DNA from: Heligmosomoides polygyrus polygyrus
Taxonomy: Eukaryota > Nematoda > Chromadorea > Rhabditida > Heligmosomidae
Assembly (NCBI GenBank): GCA_947396885.1
Contig: OX377202.1
Coordinates: forward strand, 75,922,643-75,986,642
Direction of reading: 5' to 3'
DNA length: 64,000 nt
Shown: positions 23,601 to 38,600 of the stretch, in pieces
Numbering within the stretch: position 1 is the stretch's first letter
Layout of the letters: each line of letters begins with the position of its first letter
Notes under the pieces: model-generated
Told to the model about the DNA's origin: nothing
Seen by the model: the letters and a program-made list of their open reading frames with translations, nothing else
Databases searched by the model: none
Position numbers and translations under genes: made by a program

Positions 23601-26600
23601 CGGCAGAGGTTTACGTCAACCAACTGAGGAAGTTGAGGGCCCACCTTCAAACCACACGAGGAGAGCAAGTGAAGGTGTATTTTCAACACGACAACGCTAG
23701 ACCGCATATTGCTAGAGCGACGGCGCTGAGTTGGCGGACTACGGATGGACCGTTCTTCCACATCCACCTTACTCACCATATCTCGCTCCTTCTGATTATC
23801 TTTTGTTTTCAAGCCTTCAACGCTATTTGGACGGCCAGCAATTTAGGAACCGAGAGGTCGTCAAGGAGGCACTGCTCACATTTTTCGAATCACAACCGGC
23901 CACGTTTTGGAGAAAAGGCATCCATGACTTACCAGCACGTTGGCGAAAGACAATTGATGTAAAGGGTGGTTACTTCAAATGATTTGATCTTGTTGTTCTT
24001 ATGTTGTGATAATGAATATTTCATGCCCCAAATGTCCGAGAACTTATGCACCAACCTAATAGATGATGCAAGAGAGCCAGTGAAGTGCACCCGAGATGAA
24101 TGCGTGGCGGAATCTTCAAATCTAACTCGTCAGAAAATGCCTTTGCTTCGTTGTGCTTAAAACATTTTCTTCCTACATACAGTAACTCTTCCGGAGTCTT
24201 CCCATTAGAGAAGATCCTGGAAAGAAATCGCAGAGAAAAAAGTGGTGGGCCATGATTTTGCGCAAATTTAGATATGTTGTACATACTTCTGAAGATGAAA
24301 ATGCAATCCAATCAAAATTTCGAAGGCAAATATCCTTTCTTGTTACTTTGTTGATAAGAAGAATTGCACATTTTTCTTGCAGAACGTTATTCACAGTTCT
24401 TGCCATCACTTTGAGCATAATTGTGATCAATTGAATTTTCTACTATTTTCGTTTCCATGTTTCATATTCCGGTTTCTGCCCACCTTGAGCTCTTCCGCTA
24501 CCTATTCCGCCTTCCGTTTTTCTCTCTCAGAAAAACTTCCGCGCATCCCTGATAATCAGTGGTCGCCAAAGTGTTCCGCTACTTTTGAAGTCGACTAGTA
24601 GTGCTACGGAGAAAATTTAAATCATGTCGGCATAGGCATCGCTCCGTAAAGATCTTCGGAATAAGCAAACTTCTTCGTGCTAACTGTGTTTACTGCTCCT
24701 CAATCTGCATGATCTGCTGTAAGTAGAATGAAAATAGCGAGTGAAGACAGATTTCTCTGGTGAGCTGCTCCTCTTTGCAACATTTCGATCGAAAGCTAAA
24801 ACAAGCAAAAGCAATGAAAGATGAGATTTACGGTTTCCGCCAAGTGGAAAGGGCGAGACACACCTGAACACGTATTTCGTACTTCTCCTCTTCGGGTGGT
24901 AATTCAATTCTGTGCAGGTGGCTCTTTCATAGAAGAAAATTGCGTTATCTACATATTAGGTTGTCCGCAAAGTTCTCAGCGTTTTGTGTTACTATTTTTC
25001 ATTCGCTTGTTACTAAGTAAAAAATTCAACTTATTTTATATTGCGCATTAATGCTATTTTCTGTACAGAATTTTTCGCTCTATCTGATTTAACAATTTAT
25101 GTTTGAAGAGCTAGACGTCAGTAAATCTGCTTTTGCGGGTACTTTGAAACGCCTTGGGAAGGTGAAAAATCTCGAAAAGTGGGTGCTCCACGAGTTGATT
25201 GAGCGGCAAAAATTGTCATGTTTCGAGATTTGTTCTCTACTTTTACGCAACAAAACAGACCCGTTTCTGGATCGAGTTTTTGGATCGTTTTTGGATTTTT
25301 GGATTGTGATGAAAAGTGGGTACTGTGTGATAACTGGAAACGTTCCGGACAGTGGTTGGACGCAGTCGAACCTCTTAGGCATTCTCCAAAGGCGAACTTC
25401 CACCAAAAAAGGTAACGGTCACTGTGTGGTGGTGATCCATTACAAACTTTTTGGCGTCTGGCCAAACGATTACAGCAGAGTCCTACTGTAAGGAAATCTA
25501 CGAAATGCAAAATTGCGTCAACTTCAGCCAGCATTGGTCAACAGAAGACCAGTGCTCACCCGTCATATTCTCCAGACCTCTCACCAACCGACTACCACCT
25601 TTTCAAACACTTTCAGAACTTTCTCACTGGTAAAACCTTCACTAATCAGGACCAAGCTAAAACAGCTTTCGTGGATTTTATCGAGTCTCGACCACCTATC
25701 TTTTTTCTTATGGAATAAGGCGACTGGAGGCCCCTTCGCAAAACTGCGCTGATTCGAACGGTGTTTATTTCGGCTAAATTTAATTTTAGATTTGAGAAAG
25801 TTATGGTAGTTTAAAGTGAAGCACTCAAAACGCCGAGAACTTTCCGGACAATCTAATTGATAGCCGAGTAATTAGCAAGTGCATAGCTCACACCCATCTT
25901 TTTTGTCTTCGCCAGTTTGCTCAACCATTACAGTTGATCACTCTGCTTGCAGTTTTCGTCTTCTTGAAATCGTCCGGTTATCCCGCTGCTTCATTTTGTT
26001 CACAATTCCACAGTCCTCAGCTTCACCTTACACTGTAATTCTCTAAGGTGTTTGACAAAGTTTTCCTTTAGATTCATTTACTGCTAACCCAGCACTTCAA
26101 GCGATCGTCGTTAAAATGCATCTTGATCGCCGAAACATAGCTTTGGACCCCGTCCTAGCATATAGTCGATTGTAATGGTCTTTTCAAGTACAGCTCGAGC
26201 GATGTGTTTTGTGAACCTGCTATCTGAAAGCTGAACAGTGAAGCCGAACCTACCGTTTTATGAACTCAGCCAAAGTCGATTGTGGCAATGCGAACCTACA
26301 TTTAGTACAAGGCTGCGATGCTTCGCTGACATCGGAACGGTGGGCCTTGCTAACTGTGCTGCCTAACTTGGCGCAAGGCATGTTTCAAGAAGTCAGTGCT
26401 TTCTCCTTCCCAGACAAGTGCGATTTCGGCGACCCCGGAGGACTACAGGCTTGGTTGACTTCAGCGTTAAACCCGAACCGAGATCCTTGACAGGTGCAGA
26501 CGACTGTTGGCGCCTCCTCCGACGACGTTACCTCGCCCACAGTTATGTTTGTATGTACATATTGTTTATCGTGGAGAAGGTTAGCCCCACCGTGGTCCTG

Positions 26601-29600
26601 TGGTTTTCTCGAGGTCCATTATCCGTCATTACTGCTGGTCTATGGAACCGAGAAGAGCTCAATATTTATTTAATTGTTTATTTATTTATCCTTATGCTGT
26701 TCTGGAGCGTCCATATCATTGCATTGTTCTTCTCGTTTCTTTCCATTTTTGGAATTCCTTAGTCCTCCACCTACCGTTTCGTATGGTCCTGGTTACAAAA
26801 CAGGGCCGCTCTCGGGAACGAGCACAACAAACATAGAGAAGAACTCGGAAAACGAGATTGGCTTTGTTTACTGCTGTGTAAAATATAATTAGTGTACTAG
26901 CAAACCATTTCTTCTACCTGTTTTCTAAGTGCACTGATGTTGTTCTTTCCTTCCTACTTCCTTGAGCAGACTTTTTTCCAAAATTTAGACAGACACTCGG
27001 AAAAATGTAGTTGCGCTCTGGTTCTGCTACCTTATACATTCAGGAAAGGCATAAAGCTCAGTATCAATTCCCAATTATTAACTCATAACGGCGCCGGTGG
27101 TGTAATGGCGTAGAGCATTCCCGCCCGGTTAGAGGGAGGTGCGCGTTCGAGCCCCGCCTGGCGCTAGAAGTTTTGATCGCAACAAAACATCGTTATGACA
27201 GCTCACAACCTCGATACCAGCCACTTGAGGCTTAATGAAACTGATTTGAATCGTTTATAAGAATATTATTGGGATTGTTTGTAGGCTTGTTCGTAAACTT
27301 TAATGGATACATGATTATATCACGAGCTTTTACACTACATATTAACAAGATCCGATCATGTGATGATTTTCAAAATACTGACGGGTAGAATACGAATAGA
27401 AGTCTCAGAATTCTTTCTGATGTTGCCTGAGGCTAGAACGAGATATGTTTACCTAGGATCCACCGGTCCAGTTGCGAAGAGCCAAAGCCAAATCTGCTCA
27501 ATTTTTTTCGAACAGAACCATTCGGGTCTTTCGGCCACTACTCATAGATAATGTGCTTCAGATGTCCGTCGGTAGATTTAAGAAATTCATCGACCAACGA
27601 TTGAAAGAGTTCTGGATTTAATTTTCTTATCCAACTGTTTGTTTTATTAGGCTGTCCAGAAACTATATGCAGAAATGCGAAATCTTTTTCAAAATAACAA
27701 AATTGTTTATCAACATTTTATTAATCAACCAAATAATTTCCGTCAACAGACTGCCAACGTTCTACAAGACTTTGAATTCCTCTGGCGTAGATAACCGTCG
27801 ACTTGGAGGCGAAAAAAGCTTGGATGCAGTTCGAGGTGGTCACGACCTTCATAACGCTTCCCTTCCAAATGATGTTGAAGTGATCGGAACAGGTGGAAGT
27901 CACTTGGAGGCAGACCTGGGCTACACGGTAGGTGCGGCAGAAGTTCCCATCCGAGATCCAAAATTCTCTGAGAGGTCGTCTTCGCGAAGTGTGGGCTCGC
28001 GTTATCGTGCAGCAAGCGAACTTTGTCGAGCGGGCTGTTCCTTGCGCATCTGTCGGCGTTTCTGCACTTGGATAGAGTAGAGGTCGACAGTGACCGTCGT
28101 GCTGTCAGGCAGTAGCTCGAAATGGTACACTCCATAAACTCCCCACCAGACGCTCAGCATGACTTTCCTCTCATGAATTTCGCCTTCTACGAAAGATTTC
28201 GGCACTCCATCGCGTCGGCTCCACGCACGTTTACGAACGTGGTTGACGTAGAGGACCCATTTTTCATCTCCTGCAACGATGGTGTCCAGCCAGTTGAAGG
28301 TGCGACTTCGGGAGAGCAGCTGACGTCCAGATGTTTTCGCCGGTAGATGGGTACACAGTTCGGCCATCGTGCAGTGAAATAGGCAAGGAAGATGGAGCTG
28401 GATATGTTATACAGATACAACAAGATAGTGTCCTTATATAGCACTTATGTTGAAATGTTCAGAACATTCTAGAAAAAAATCTGGAGTGTTGCGAAATTCC
28501 TGCAGATACCTTCTGGACACCCTAATATCTTACTGTAATCTTTCTCCGATTTATGTTAGTCTTGTCATGCCATTTCTGGTGTGTATTGCAAGCAGGTGTG
28601 ATGTATGGCAGCGCTTCACAAAATAAATAAATATAATAATTCGCCCCAAAATAAATAAATCTCGGTCCTGCCGTTTCGTCTGAAGTTATCCGTATGCTAC
28701 TCTGTTCGCCATGCCTATGTTTAGTCACGATACATAGAATGCTCACATGTTCCGAGTTGTCTGCCTTTCTCATTGCGAGAAAATGACATTTGTATCGGAA
28801 GGTGAGAGATTCTGAATCCCTAGGCATCGCAGCGGTTTGTGTTTCTACAAGGCAGCTTCATCCAGTTGACGTTCTCGCTGTGCTGCTCCCTCTACCTTGC
28901 AATATGATAGAGGACATGATAGTAGCTCTTCAGACAGAACTTCGAAGACGGCTGGGAACGGGACGGCGCTTCGCTGGCGGTCTTCGTCAATGGCACAAAG
29001 GTCATAGATCTCTGGGGCGGATACGCTGATCAGCAAGCGGGCAGAAAGTGGAAGCAGGTACCAGTGTTCGCTTTTGGCTTATTATGTTGTCCATCTTTAA
29101 AAAAGGTGCTGAAGCGCACGGGAAGGGACGCTAGAGGTATGGGAGGCCAATCAAGCCTCCCATACCTTCAGTGTCAGTGGGGTGGTACCAGACCAGTCTG
29201 GGGATGGTGAAACTCTGAACTATCTTGGCCACCGCATTTCACTGAACCGAATAGGCATTCAAATTATTATAACGCAAATAAATAAATTGCTTCTGCGATG
29301 CCTTCCATAAAGGAAATGCGTGGTGCGTCCCACAAAGGGATTGAATAACGCCGCCCATTATACTTCTTTCAAAAAGGACATATGCTTGAATCAATTGCTT
29401 TCTGATTACCAATGTTTGCCTTTGTGCGGAAAGGGCCGAGTGAGTGTTATGTCCAGCCTTTCCTCCAAGAGAGGACACTGAAATCCATGACGTTATGGTT
29501 TGTGGGATATAGATTTAAATCTCTTGCAAGGCGAAACCAGTATATGTACCTGTGAGCACCGCTCCTTCACCGCATTCTCACTACGAGCTTAGACGTTGCT

Positions 29601-32600
29601 ATTATAAGGTTCAGATTAAGATGGTTTGTTTGACTCTGTTAAGAATGGAGGTAAGGGTTAAGGTCATTCTTGATAACTTCATAATACTGCGTTACTCCTA
29701 TTCACGTGTGCCCCACCAGATGCACCTGCTCAATGCAAAGCAGTATTCTACTGCGTGCATAAGGCGCTGGCGTGATGGATTCTGATGTTTATTTTTTTGT
29801 TTTGTATACAAGTGATGTCGTGCACTAATGAGGTCCAGTATCGACAGTGATGTTACTGATTTTTCCGCTCAGCACCTCCATCGCTGTAATCCCATTAGCC
29901 TAATTATGCCCTCGAGCATCGCCTACTCCGCTCCAGTGCTCCAGCAGTGGTTATGGTGACTATCGGATACCTTCATTCCGAGCTCTAAAAGGCTTAGGTC
30001 AACTGTGGGCAATAGTTAGGGAAAGCCGCGCTATCGGGGATTTCGGCTGTGATTTTCTCTGCTAGATTACTGTAAGACGTTAGTGAATCCCGCCCCTGGA
30101 CGGCATCGACGGACAAACTTTTTTTCATACAACGCTGTGATAGCGCACAGATGGGCGCACAACAAATTTGCAACTAATTTGCACTTGTGGCGCAAGGGCG
30201 CGCTCATTGTGTCGTTATCCTGTCAACGTAGGTGTTCTCGCAAAAATTTACAGATGTACTCGCCCATTCTATCGTTCGAGGCACGAATCTCCATTTCAGC
30301 CTAGACGCAATTCTGAGCACCAGCTCCGAACTTGAAAGATCGTTTAATCGCCTTAACCTGAACGTCCTCGAGTTTTGCTTAAATATGCTCTTCGGCGGCA
30401 GTGGAATTAACGTTTTCAGACCTCCTAGTTTGGTCTGGCAGATTCCGTCTTTTTTAAATTTCAGTACTGGTTTTCACGGTTGAGTTTATGTTGGAAATGC
30501 TATCGCTAGATTGTGCTATAGCGACAATGCCTACAGATTTTTGCGAATAAATATTGGCTCCATATCTGCGGCTCATCTTTGTCTTTCAACGAGCTGGATG
30601 CTTAGTCGAATCAACGCCTTTTTCACCTCAAGGAACGTGGGTCGTCGCAGGCGAGCTTCGTCAAACTACTATATTATCATCACGATATAGAAATTCTGTC
30701 GTGTGGTGCCATTGTGAATCCGGTGCAAATGCGTAACTCCGAGCGGATATCTTAGGCCCGGTCTCATCAGTGACTAAACCGCGGGTATAAGGGGTAGAGA
30801 TACCCACGATGAAGCACTATATCTACCCTTTATCTTATCTCTGCGCCTTATACCCCGCATTCCGGCGGGATTAATTGTTGATGAGCCCAGCCCCTGGTGT
30901 TAACTTATCATATCTTGCTTCTTACGTTGACGTGTAGGCGTGGGCTAGTGGATCGTAAAAAAAACACTGCGAAACACACTCATGGTTAGGGAAAGTGCCG
31001 CCATAAAGGATAAAGGATAAAGAAAGGCGTTATCATCGACCCCGGAGGGATGGAAGTCTTGGTTGGCCTGGACGGGAAATCCGGACCTGGTATCGGGTGC
31101 AGGCGACAGCCGGCGCCTCTCCAACTGCGCTCCACGGGCCATTCTAGTGCCGCCATTTCCCTAGATTACCGTGTAGAATGATGTGAGATTAGCGCAGTGA
31201 AGGCAACTGCTCCAGGTGTTGAGCAGCTGTGTTTACGATGTTTATCCGCTTCAGAATACGATGTCCATCACGTTTTCGACAACGAAGGCGGTCGCGGCGG
31301 TGTGCGTGGCGATGCTGGTGGAACGCGGTCGACTCCGCTACGACGACCTTGTCTCATCCTACTGGCCAGGCTTTGCAAAGCATGGAAAAGGCAATATTAC
31401 GGTGCAGATGGCACTGTCCCACGAGGTACACCTAGCGACCGAACGATTCAGAAGAGCTCATGACATTCACAATTCTATTGTCATTAGGCAGGTCTTGGTT
31501 ACTTGGACACGGAAATCACGGAAGAAATCGCTGCCGATCACCACAAAATTAGAGAAGTACTGGAGAACGAGACTCCGAAGTGGGAGCCGGGACGAGGGAA
31601 CGGGTATCATGCGTATACCTTCGGATGGATCGTCGACCAGATAGTGCGACATGCGGATGAGAAGCACCGTGGAATCGGGCAGTTTCTCAGGGAAGAGATT
31701 GCTGAGCCCTACGGTAAGCACAACACAATAAATCGAAGAGCATGGACGGCGTGTCGGAATAACTGGCTCCGCGATTATTCCGATGCGCCACCCGCGGGCG
31801 GTTGCCTCTATTCGACCATAGCTGACCACCACTTCGACTTTACCATTACAGATATCGACTACCACATCGGTTTGCCTGTGGAGGAGGAGCACCGTGTGGC
31901 GCGAATCACGGTACCAACCTTCTGGGAACGCATGGGCGAGGTGTTCTACGACTGGCGGGTCTCATGGTACTTCCTATCACTGTGGAAGCTGGCCAGGGTA
32001 AGTCTAGCCCTTCCAATACCAAATTGTTTGCCTAGGACAATTCGTTTTCAGGACACTCCTCTATCTAGGACGGTGAACAATCCGTCCTGGTTGCAAGCTG
32101 TGGCGAAGTGTACCGTGAACAACCCGGAGTATCATCGGCTGGAGCAGGCTGCTGCACTCGGCATTGGAAACGCACGATCGCTGGCCACGCTTTTTGACCT
32201 GGTTCGCCAACGACTTTTCTGCTAATCTGCGGTTAAAAAACTTGAAGCCCTTTGTAGCCGCGGTGTCCCAACAAATGGTATGCTTGCTAGAGTGAGACAT
32301 AGAACCGGAATGCGTGGCGGCAATGAGAAAAGCCGTGTGTTGGCCACTCAGCGCTTTTCGTTCAACCGCCATACGAACGGCAATAGCACCCCTTGGACCT
32401 GCATCACCTGTTGTCGATTTGCCTAAGGAGGCTCGAGTCGTATTCGTTCTTGTTGGGTGTCGGAGAAGTCCTGTGGGTCTTCTTGACCAGTGGTGTGCGG
32501 AAATGAAACCCGAAATTTCATAAATCGTAGATGCTATTTACGAAAAAACCATCGTAAATTGTAAATTGTAAATCTCAAGAGGTGAGTGACGTGTAGTAAA

Positions 32601-35600
32601 ATAATATTTCTACTGTGTTTTCCTGTTAGCTGTTATTCAAGTGATTCAACATTTATTAAATGTATAGAGCTATTTTCAGCCTATGATGAAATTTTTTTGT
32701 TAACTGAACACCTTCAAAATCAAACCATAAGTTGTTTTAAGAAAGACTTGACAAATCGCTGCTTTAGAAGCTATATCTTGAAGGAGAGCCTAGATATGGT
32801 GCACAAATGAAAGCTCACTATTAGGTTGAGTCATACGTTTTGCAACAAAATTTGCCTTCAAGCAAAAATAAGATTTTATCACAAAAGAAAAATAATTGAC
32901 TTAAACGAAGAAATTGCCGTTATTCTCAATGAGTTTCTTCCGCTTTTCATGAATTGAGTGGATTACATCTCAGTAGAATTTGGTCGGTTTCGACCTGAAG
33001 AAGTCGTGCACCACCGCCGTGACCACATCGACTTCGGCGAAGCGCCTACCATAGATGAAGTGATCCATCGACCGAAGCAGATGGCAATCAAACGGCGCAA
33101 TGTCCGGGTATATGGTGCTGGCTTGATTTTGGTCCAGCCCATTTCCTAAATTTTCTTCTAGAATCTGAAGTGCCGTAAGCGGTCAGCTGTTGTTCTGGTG
33201 GATGGAACATCGCCTTGTATCGACTTCTTTCTCCACTAGTATTTGCTGGTACTAGACTAGTTGTTGGCAAAGCGAGCGTTGAAGATGGTTTGACTACGTG
33301 GAGCAGCTCCCGGTGCCCTGGAGCACTACTCATCCACCAAACGCACAGCAGGACCTTCTTTCGGTGGAGTCCGGTTTTGACCTCAGAACCCCCAGCTCGT
33401 TGCGTTTCAGCTATTGCTTTCCGGCTTTGCAGTTGCAGTGAAGCATCCCCTTTTCATCGTTGGCAAGGGTTCGATCCAGGCCTCCTCGCATGAACCGGTG
33501 CCGGAGCTCTTGGCAGTCGGAAGCACAGCGATTTACTTGGTTTTCCGTCAACACATGAGACACTGACGAAGACGATTTTGGCGACCTTCCAGTCTACTGC
33601 AGCTGACGACCCGTGGTTCGCTGGGAAGTGTGGAGATCAGCGGCCAGTCCTAGTGTGGTTTGAGAAGAACTTGACTTGATGGATTGGCGCAGGCGCCCTT
33701 TGTTTACAGAAGTTGATCTTCCCGGGAGTGGTTTGTCTTTGTTGCCCTTCTGGGCGGTAAGGAACTGCTAATAGCATTTCAAAAAATTTGTTCGGTTAGG
33801 AGTGAACCTGCCGGTGACTACCTGAATGAGTTTGACCTCCGTTGCTGGGTTGCTGCCGAGTTTGAACTAATTGAAAATGAAATCACACACTTTTCACTTT
33901 GAGTGGTCATTGTTCTAGTGAATGAAACTTTTCAAAAACTAAAGGAAAATTAACGATTGCTAACTCAAAATGATGGCTTAGAAACAAGCTTTCAAACAGA
34001 ATATGATACTTTACCGGGTTTACTTTGAATTTCAGAAAAACAGAAACGTTGCAAAATTTATGACTCAACCTAGTATAAAGTTTCTATTCGTTAGGTGGCC
34101 TTCAGCGTTCATGTAAATCTATGTCAAAACGACCGCAACGAGTCTCTATGAAAACGAAAAGTTAAAGAAAGGTAATTTTAGCAGCATAAAAATTGGGCGA
34201 AAATGGCATTTGAATTAGTAATCAGACAAACGTGTTTTGAGGGACCAAATGGCCTATCATCTGAGACAGCGAAAATCTGCTCTCCCCCTTTCTGCATTTG
34301 AAGTAACTCCAGTAGCATTCTTGTTGCAGATGGATAGAAAACAGTGCAACCACATTTTTTGGACAACCTCTGTTGCCCGTAGGATGTTCTTTTTAATGGA
34401 AGTATATGTATAGTGTGGGTCTGGACCGGCGCGTGTAGCGCAGTCGGAAGAGGTGCCAGCTGTCGCGTGCACCCGATACCAGGTTCTTGGTTCGGTTTCC
34501 CGCGCAGGCCAACCAATGCTTCCATCCCTCCGGGGTCGATGAATTGCTACTAGAGTTATCTGTTAAGGATAAGGCGTTGGTTTATCCGTCCGCAAGTCAT
34601 TGTGTGGCCTTTACGCATTCAAATCACTTCCACCACATCCCGTAGAAATACAATGCGTGGGCATCCCAAAGGGATAGAGTAGCGCCCCTTTGTTTGGTGT
34701 GACATTCTTCAGACGTGTACAGTTTGATTCCATAAACGTCGAGGGATGGGACATGCTTGGTTTGAATAAAATACAGTCGAGTTTGAGCTGGGTATGCTGC
34801 GGTTCGAATTTTGAGTTGAACTGAAAAACTTCATCTGAAACCTACTAAGGGAATATGCTCTATAAAGTGCCACAGGAAGGTAGTTGAACGTTTGTTGCCC
34901 AACTAGAGGGTACGCAGCAATACGTAGCTAATTTTAGACGTTTTGGTGAATGTAAAGAGCGTGTGGCAAAGTCATTTGGTTGATTTGAAGGAGTTCGCAG
35001 TTTCTGAAACGAAAGAGCGTCGTTTGACAATATCAGTCAATTTCATAGGGCGCGGGATTTGCATTGATTGCTCCTCTAAAACTTCAAAATAACGTCCTGT
35101 CCGCTTTTAAATTTTTTAGAATTTTTTATTTCTCTAAGAAACAACATACAATCAGTCAACAATACAATCACCACTACTGTTGATCACTCGTTTAACATCT
35201 TCTTGGCAGCTGTTCAATGCCGTGCCTGTAGAATTCTGGAGGTTTCGACGAGAAGAATGTATTCAGGTCCTGTTCACGTCACCGCTGTCTTCGTATATTT
35301 TCCCATCCAAGAAATGTTCAGAGAGCGGAAAAGGTGGAAGTAGGATGAAGCTAGATCAGCTGAATAAGGGGAATGGGGTAGGACTGCCCATTCCAGTTTC
35401 ACCAATTCCCTGTAAGTCTAGAGTCAACGTGCGATCGAGCGTTGTCCTGAATAGGACAAATCCTCTTCGAGTCTCTCCAGTGCAGCCTTGTTATGGTTTA
35501 GCTGGAGATGTAGGTGTCGGTGGTCACTATGACACCATCTTGCAGAAACTCTCGGTATAGAACTCCAGAGACCAACCACGAAACCGACAACATCACTGTT

Positions 35601-38600
35601 TTCTCGTGAACTTTTCCGCTGACGTCTGGTTCCCGGTCCTTTCCTGCATCCACCCACTTTTTACATCCACTATGGTTAACCAAGAACACGACCTTTTCAT
35701 CGCCTGTGATTATGTTTCTGAGCCATTCCAAATGGTGCTTTTTGGAGATCAAGGAAGTACAGGCATCTACTCGCTGGAGTCTTTGGTCATCCTTCAGTTG
35801 TGAGGTATCCATTGTCGTACCTCTCCCGAGCTCTCGAAGATGATCGTCCACCGTAATGTGGTTGCAGCTTAACCTTGCCACAGTACTCCTTGTAGGGTCG
35901 GCTTCGACGAGGTCTCTGAGAGTCTCATCATTAACCTCCAACGTCCCGACCTGTCATCTTCCGAACTGCGGTCGCCTGACTTGAAGCAGAAGAACCATTC
36001 ACTGTTTTGTAGAGTCCGCCACTTCGCCGTATCTGCTGCATATATTTCGGCAGGCTTCCGCTGCGGAGATCGAACTCATACAACAAGCAGTGTCGAAGGT
36101 GGCTGTGGCTACAAGCCATAATTAGCCACAAATGTTGTGCAAATCTCAGCCTTATACAGTAATCCAAGGGCACTCCAGAACATTCTCACAATCCAACTTG
36201 CCACGTGGTTCAGGGGAGCTGAGCCGCTTTTTGTCGAAGAAAGTGGACAGAACTTATGCTACACCTTAATATTTGCTTGTACTCGCTCGAGTTACCCTGC
36301 GTTAATTTTCAAGCAGGCGTTGGCTTTCCGTTGAGACACAACATTATAACGAAGTGCACAGGGTGAATGCGATATCTTCAGTAAAACCACTGAAAAACAC
36401 CTTAAGGAGCAAAGTGGCTTCGAGATTTTCTCAGAAAACATTAAGTTATAAACTTGCTATTTGTTCCATACCATGTCGGGGAGACTGTAAGAGTCCATCG
36501 TTGCAGGCCAGGTTGTGTGACATCATATGTACGAATGTTGTAAATCTATTATCACATTTTCGAAAGTTTACGACTTACGCTATAAACGGTCATAAATCTT
36601 ATTTCGTAAAAAATGCCAAAAATCACAATTGTTGTTCATAGGGTGGTCGGAAACACATTACGTTGCCGGCCCATCTCTCGGATATCGGCGAAGTTCCGAG
36701 CAAAGGGGAGTACAGTAGTGCAGGTAGAACAGTGCAGTCGAATAGGAGGACCCGGACCCGTGCGTTCTTCGTCTCCTTCCCTACCTCCCCGGCACTTCTT
36801 CAGACTCTACAGCCGCTGGTCTTCTCCTGGGTTGGTTTCAGCACGCGTGGGCTGCTCTCCGGGACAACTTCGCGGCCTACACATACATAGCCGGAACACT
36901 CGGAGTTGCTCCAATGAGCATGGACATCGAGTCAGAGGGTCGGCGTTGATTGCGATAAAGATCAATCATTGCTGCCTCTTCTCTACGTTTCGAACTGCAG
37001 AAGGATTATCTGCTGATTGAAGTGGAGGTTGTAGTTCGTTCTTTTGCTTCATCTATGAATAACTGGATGGCCACCCGTGCTTCCACTATGCCTTGTGACT
37101 GATTCATTTTCGACAGGTAGGGTCTGATAAGGCGCCCGGCAGCCGTCATGGAGATTACGAGATGGCTAGTTTCCACGGCAGTGATTCACCGTGACAGGCA
37201 TGTTGTAGAGGATGGCCTAACTAAAAAATCAGTTCGGAGTGGAGGCCTATGTAGTCTCCAACGGTAGTACGTTCTCGAAAATAAATAGGCATGCGACTGA
37301 GGACATACTGCATAGCTGGACTAGAATCCGACAGCATGTAGCCTCGGAAAGGAAAAGCCCGATGGAAAGTTAATTAACATCAGCACACCCCGACCTCTAC
37401 TCATTCCGGCTCAAAAGCCTATTCTCCCATTCACCATTACTGTTGTTGTTGCAGGTGGCAACCAAAAGGATTCTGAGCGAGGAGATGTTGAATCGCCTTC
37501 AGCATCACTACAACAACGACACCGATTTGATTTTCGACGACACGATCGCAAAAGGACATGGATTCCTCTATCTGCCTCTTCATCGTGCCGGTGTACGTTT
37601 TTTTCTCTTTCCATTCCGCTAAGGGGTGCGGATCCCTAACGTCTGCTTCATTCTTGGCCACGTGCATTTTCTGTGTACAGAAATATATAATCTCGCTCTT
37701 TGGGTCAGGTATCGATCTGGTATAAAGGGTAAAAGGGATAAAAGATGGAGCTAATCAATCCTTTTGGTATAAGCCACGCATTCTACTTCTACGGGATGTC
37801 ATTCTGAAGACAATTTCTTTGCGTATTTGCCCTGTACCGCCGATATTCCTTCGCCGCTACGCCACGAGCGATCATTTCAAGCAAACTCTTGCTTGGCTTC
37901 ACGCGTCAACGTGTCTCAGAACACTATGTGAAGCCTCTAAAACGTGCTGTGGAACACGTTAAACACGAGAGTATTTCATGCATCGAGTCGGCAGCGACGA
38001 GAGAGGCGGGGCGATATCGGAGCATAGCGCACGTATCTACAGAGCAGAAGCTCATGGGAAAAGACCGTTGAAATCCGGACCTAACGCACGTTCCTGCTGA
38101 TTATACTTCTTTTTAGACTTCAATTGAGCGGTAGATGACGCGCTGGCGCCTAGCTCCAAGGCTAGCGCTATCATCGACGTCGCCCGAGTCGCCAGCGATA
38201 AGTGTGAACAGGCGACAGCAGCGGCAGGAGCGACGGGGCGATAGCGACAGCGATCGAGTATGAACAGATGACACGGGGACCGCTTGGCATTAATCGACTT
38301 GCATGTTGGCCCGACCGACCAATCGCTGCCGAAGTATGAACAGGCCCTCACGCATCTTGGCAATGGGGTGTATGAAAAAAGCAAGAAAAATTCATCGCCA
38401 AGACTCCACATCCCTCAAACCCGTATTGCACCTATTTCCACTGTGCTCCACTTTGGACTGAGTGTGCTGCAGAGGCTGCGCCAAAAGTGCTCTCCTCGCT
38501 CGGCTTGAAGTTCGCAGCCGAATTCTGCGCTCTTCAAGCGCAGAACTATCTGAGGACTCCGGGATGTGGTTCACCCAAGCCTCTAGCGGCGGTGGGAGAG

